A DNA stretch of 64,000 bases from Pseudomonas abietaniphila (lineage in GTDB: Bacteria; Pseudomonadota; Gammaproteobacteria; Pseudomonadales; Pseudomonadaceae), in the NCBI RefSeq assembly GCF_039697315.1, contig NZ_CP155619.1:3038001-3102000 (forward strand), read 5' to 3'. The notes below the pieces were generated by a model. The model was not told the origin of the DNA, did not search any database, and saw only the letters and a list, made by a program, of their open reading frames with translations. The translations under genes and the position numbers were made by a program. Positions 61,470 to 64,000 of the stretch are shown one piece after another. How positions within the stretch are numbered: position 1 is the first letter of the stretch; each line of letters opens with the position of its first letter.

Positions 61470-62573
61470 TTACAGGCGCATCGGCATGACAACGTAAGCC
61501 GAATCGTCATTGCCGGACTCTTGAACCAGCGCACTGCTGTTCGAGTCGGAAAGGATCAGACGCACTTGCTCAGTGGTCATAACGCCCAACACGTCGAGCA
61601 GGTAGCTTACGTTAAAGCCGATTTCCAACGAGCTGCCGTTGTAGTCCACGCTGATTTCTTCTTCTGCTTCTTCCTGCTCAGGGTTGTTTGCCTGAATTTT
61701 CAGCTGACCGCTGGCCAGTTGCAGACGAATGCCGCGGTACTTCTCGTTCGACAGAATGGCGGTACGGCTGAATGCTTCGCGCAGCGCCTGACGATCACCC
61801 ACCACCAGTTTGTCGCCACCTTTAGGCAACACGCGCTCGTAGTCCGGGAATTTGCCGTCCACCAGTTTCGAGGTGAAGGTAAATTCGCCGGTCGTTGCGC
61901 GAATGTGATGCTGACCCAGCACGATACTGACAAGACCGTCCTGCTCGGTGAGGAGGCGTGCCAGTTCCAGGATACCCTTGCGCGGCACGATGACCTGATG
62001 ACGATCAGCGTGCTCAATCTCTGCAGCCATCGAGCACATCGCGAGACGGTGGCCATCGGTAGCGACAGCGCGCAGAACGCCTGATTGCACTTCCAGCAGC
62101 ATGCCGTTCAGGTAATAGCGAACGTCTTGTTGAGCCATGGCGAAGCTGGTGCGCTCGATCAAACGGCGCAGCTTGCTTTGCACCAGGTTGAACGTCAGCG
62201 AACCTGGACCTTCTTCTACCGTCGGGAAATCATTGGCCGGCAACGTCGACAAGGTAAAGCGGCTGCGGCCGGCCTTCACGACGAGCTTTTGCTCATCGAC
62301 TTTGATATCGATCAAGGCGTCGTTCGGCAGGCTTTTGCAGATATCCATGAGCTTGCGAGCAGGTACAGTGATCTCGCCCGGTTCAGCAGGCTCTTCCAGC
62401 TGAACCCGTCCAACCAGCTCGACTTCCAGGTCGGTACCGGTCAAGGACAGCTGTTGTCCTTCGACAACCAGCAACACGTTCGACAGAACCGGCAAGGTCT
62501 GGCGGCGTTCTACAACGCCCGCGACCAGTTGCAGGGGTTTCAACAGGGCTTCGCGTTGAATGGTGAAATGCAT
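61470..62573 (-). CDS. dnaN: DNA polymerase III beta sliding clamp
   Basis: 367-residue clamp with three repeated domains. Opening MHFTIQREALLKPLQ and the closing YVVMPMRL, which forms part of the partner-binding pocket, are typical. It lies 35 bp downstream of dnaA; no separate origin features are seen in that short gap. Confidence 0.98.
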   Translation of the reverse strand: MHFTIQREALLKPLQLVAGVVERRQTLPVLSNVLLVVEGQQLSLTGTDLEVELVGRVQLEEPAEPGEITVPARKLMDICKSLPNDALIDIKVDEQKLVVKAGRSRFTLSTLPANDFPTVEEGPGSLTFNLVQSKLRRLIERTSFAMAQQDVRYYLNGMLLEVQSGVLRAVATDGHRLAMCSMAAEIEHADRHQVIVPRKGILELARLLTEQDGLVSIVLGQHHIRATTGEFTFTSKLVDGKFPDYERVLPKGGDKLVVGDRQALREAFSRTAILSNEKYRGIRLQLASGQLKIQANNPEQEEAEEEISVDYNGSSLEIGFNVSYLLDVLGVMTTEQVRLILSDSNSSALVQESGNDDSAYVVMPMRL

Positions 62574-62608
62574 GGTCTAGTCCCTTGCCTTGAAAAGCTG
62601 CGTCAGCA

Positions 62609-64000
62609 TCACGTAGTCAAAGTACGCAGCAGGTTCTTGTAGTCCTCGCGGATATCCGCATCGGATTCTTTAAGCTCATTGATCTTGCGGCAGGCGTGCA
62701 GCACGGTGGTATGGTCGCGCCCACCGAACACATCGCCAATCTCCGGCAAACTGTGGTTGGTCAATTCCTTGGACAACGCCATCGCGACTTGCCGCGGCCG
62801 TGCAACCGACCTGGAACGACGTTTCGACAGAAGGTCGGAGATCTTGATCTTGTAATACTCAGCGACAGTGCGCTGAATGTTATCCACACTCACCAGCTTG
62901 TCCTGCAATGCCAGCAGGTCCTTGAGCGACTCGCGAATCAGCTCGATGGTGATGTCGCGTCCCATGAAGTGGGAGTGAGCGATGACACGCTTGAGCGCAC
63001 CCTCCAGCTCACGCACGTTGGATCGAATGCGTTGCGCGATAAAGAAAGCGGCATCGTGTGGAAGTTCGACCTTCGCCTGATCTGCTTTCTTCATGAGGAT
63101 CGCCACACGGGTTTCCAGCTCGGGCGGTTCGACCGCTACGGTCAATCCCCAGCCAAAACGGGATTTGAGACGCTCCTCAAGCCCTTCGATTTCCTTTGGA
63201 TAACGGTCGCTGGTCAGGATGACCTGCTGGCCGCCTTCAAGGAGGGCGTTGAAGGTGTGGAAAAACTCTTCCTGTGAACGCTCTTTGCGCGCGAAAAACT
63301 GAATGTCATCGATCAGCAGGGCGTCGACAGAGCGATAGAAACGCTTGAATTCATTGATGGCGTTCAGTTGCAGCGCTTTAACCATGTCTGCAACAAAACG
63401 CTCCGAATGGAGATAAACAACCTTCGCATTCGGGTTCTTCTTGAGCAGGTGGTTACCCACAGCGTGCATCAAGTGGGTTTTACCCAAACCGACACCACCA
63501 TAAAGGAAGAGCGGGTTGTACCCATGCTTGGGGTTATCCGCGACCTGCCACGCTGCCGCCCGCGCCAGCTGGTTGGACTTACCTTCGACGAAGTTCTCGA
63601 ACGTGAAGGTGCGGTTCAGGTAGCTGGTGTGCTTGAGCGCTCCTTCAACCTGAACATTGCGCTGCTCAGCACGAGCCGGGGCCTGCTGAGAGCTTGCGCC
63701 TGCCATCGGATCGAAACTTGCGCGCGAAGGTTCGTCATCTACATCCAGCGCTACTTGCACCACCGGCGAAGCAGGTGCTGACGCGGGCGTGGGAGCCGGA
63801 GCAGATGAACCGGGGGCGTGGTTTGCTGCGCTTTGAGCAGCCTGCGACGCGGCAGCGGCAGCCGCCAACGGAGCATTGGGCGCGGCCCGGGGAGCAGAGC
63901 TTCGTTTGCTGCCTATTAATAAGGAAAGGGAAGGCGCAATGCCCTGGCCTTGTTCCGCCAACAATTCGAGCACGCGACCAAGGTACTTTTCATTGACCCA
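62609..64000 (-). CDS. dnaA: Chromosomal replication initiator DnaA (5' end beyond the window)
   Basis: 463 codons of the gene are inside; about 45-50 N-terminal codons lie beyond the right edge (the frame enters at base 64000 as [10 protein letters not shown]). Present: the end of domain I, the variable Ala/Pro-rich domain II, and the AAA+ domain III with Walker [10 protein letters not shown], Walker [10 protein letters not shown]. Also present is the DNA-binding domain IV with the signature [15 protein letters not shown]. An exact DnaA box (62880-62888) lies within the gene. Confidence 0.97.
   Translation of the reverse strand, partial: WVNEKYLGRVLELLAEQGQGIAPSLSLLIGSKRSSAPRAAPNAPLAAAAAASQAAQSAANHAPGSSAPAPTPASAPASPVVQVALDVDDEPSRASFDPMAGASSQQAPARAEQRNVQVEGALKHTSYLNRTFTFENFVEGKSNQLARAAAWQVADNPKHGYNPLFLYGGVGLGKTHLMHAVGNHLLKKNPNAKVVYLHSERFVADMVKALQLNAINEFKRFYRSVDALLIDDIQFFARKERSQEEFFHTFNALLEGGQQVILTSDRYPKEIEGLEERLKSRFGWGLTVAVEPPELETRVAILMKKADQAKVELPHDAAFFIAQRIRSNVRELEGALKRVIAHSHFMGRDITIELIRESLKDLLALQDKLVSVDNIQRTVAEYYKIKISDLLSKRRSRSVARPRQVAMALSKELTNHSLPEIGDVFGGRDHTTVLHACRKINELKESDADIREDYKNLLRTLTT

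Noticed and set aside
62574..62608. Second origin or DnaA-box cluster between dnaA and dnaN
   Set aside because: The gap is only 35 bp with no DnaA box; oriC most likely lies upstream of dnaA beyond the right edge.

Overview
This is chromosomal DNA of a Pseudomonas, most likely of the fluorescens/syringae lineage and not P. aeruginosa. The right edge carries dnaA, dnaN, recF and gyrB in that order on the minus strand, so the window ends just short of the replication origin. From there leftwards the order plsC, gmhB, glyS, glyQ, tag, lpxL, TPR protein, trkA, rsmB, fmt, def, LysM protein, dprA, tsaC, qor, hemF, aroE, choX, betC, trpA, trpB, trpI, osmC, HAD hydrolase, gamma-carbonic anhydrase, prlC, radical SAM protein, beta-carbonic anhydrase, sulP and the cox cluster is the classic Pseudomonas origin-flanking order as I remember it from P. 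aeruginosa (roughly PA0001 to PA0114). The window is therefore mostly core housekeeping DNA, densely sprinkled with REP/REPIN repeats. I saw no rRNA, tRNA, insertion sequence, prophage or CRISPR array.

Layout. 50-9046: a complete aa3/caa3-type cytochrome c oxidase cluster with assembly factors (SCO, heme O and heme A synthases, a SCO-like membrane protein, SURF1, Cox11, subunits I, II and III), almost all on the minus strand. Subunit II has a fused cytochrome c domain. 9466-15063: an unknown protein, a five-copy tandem REPIN array, a carbonic anhydrase plus SulP transporter operon, and a radical SAM protein. 15267-24849: small metabolic and envelope genes (dual-specificity-type phosphatase, YheV zinc ribbon, PrlC, gamma-carbonic anhydrase, HAD phosphatase, lipoproteins, two DUF1161 proteins, OsmC, a flavin monooxygenase, dodecin, DUF883). 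24850-27908: trpI divergent from trpBA. 28034-29759: a CigR/RcnB-like protein, a DOPA-dioxygenase-family protein and a Rossmann-fold protein. 29813-30955: an A+T-richer two-gene unit of unknown function, the least explained coding DNA here. 31177-34712: choline-sulfate module (regulator, betC, choX). 34907-40028: aroE, hemF, qor, tsaC, dprA. 40153-46086: LysM protein, def, fmt, rsmB, trkA, TPR protein. 46236-52397: lpxL, tag, glyQS, gmhB, plsC. 52581-57871: MFS transporter, GH63-type glycosidase and acyltransferase 3, set between plsC and gyrB, where I recall no such genes in P. aeruginosa. 57930-64000: gyrB, recF, dnaN, dnaA (5' end cut by the window edge).

The main non-coding features are about fifteen REP/REPIN loci with several different cores but the same outer arms. 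They include two tandem arrays. One of these has carried along copies of the 3' end of tsaC. Origin-associated signals are two parS sites inside recF and eleven exact 9-bp DnaA boxes, all found in the right-hand 35 kb. Locus numbers and family names are from memory of related genomes, not from a search.
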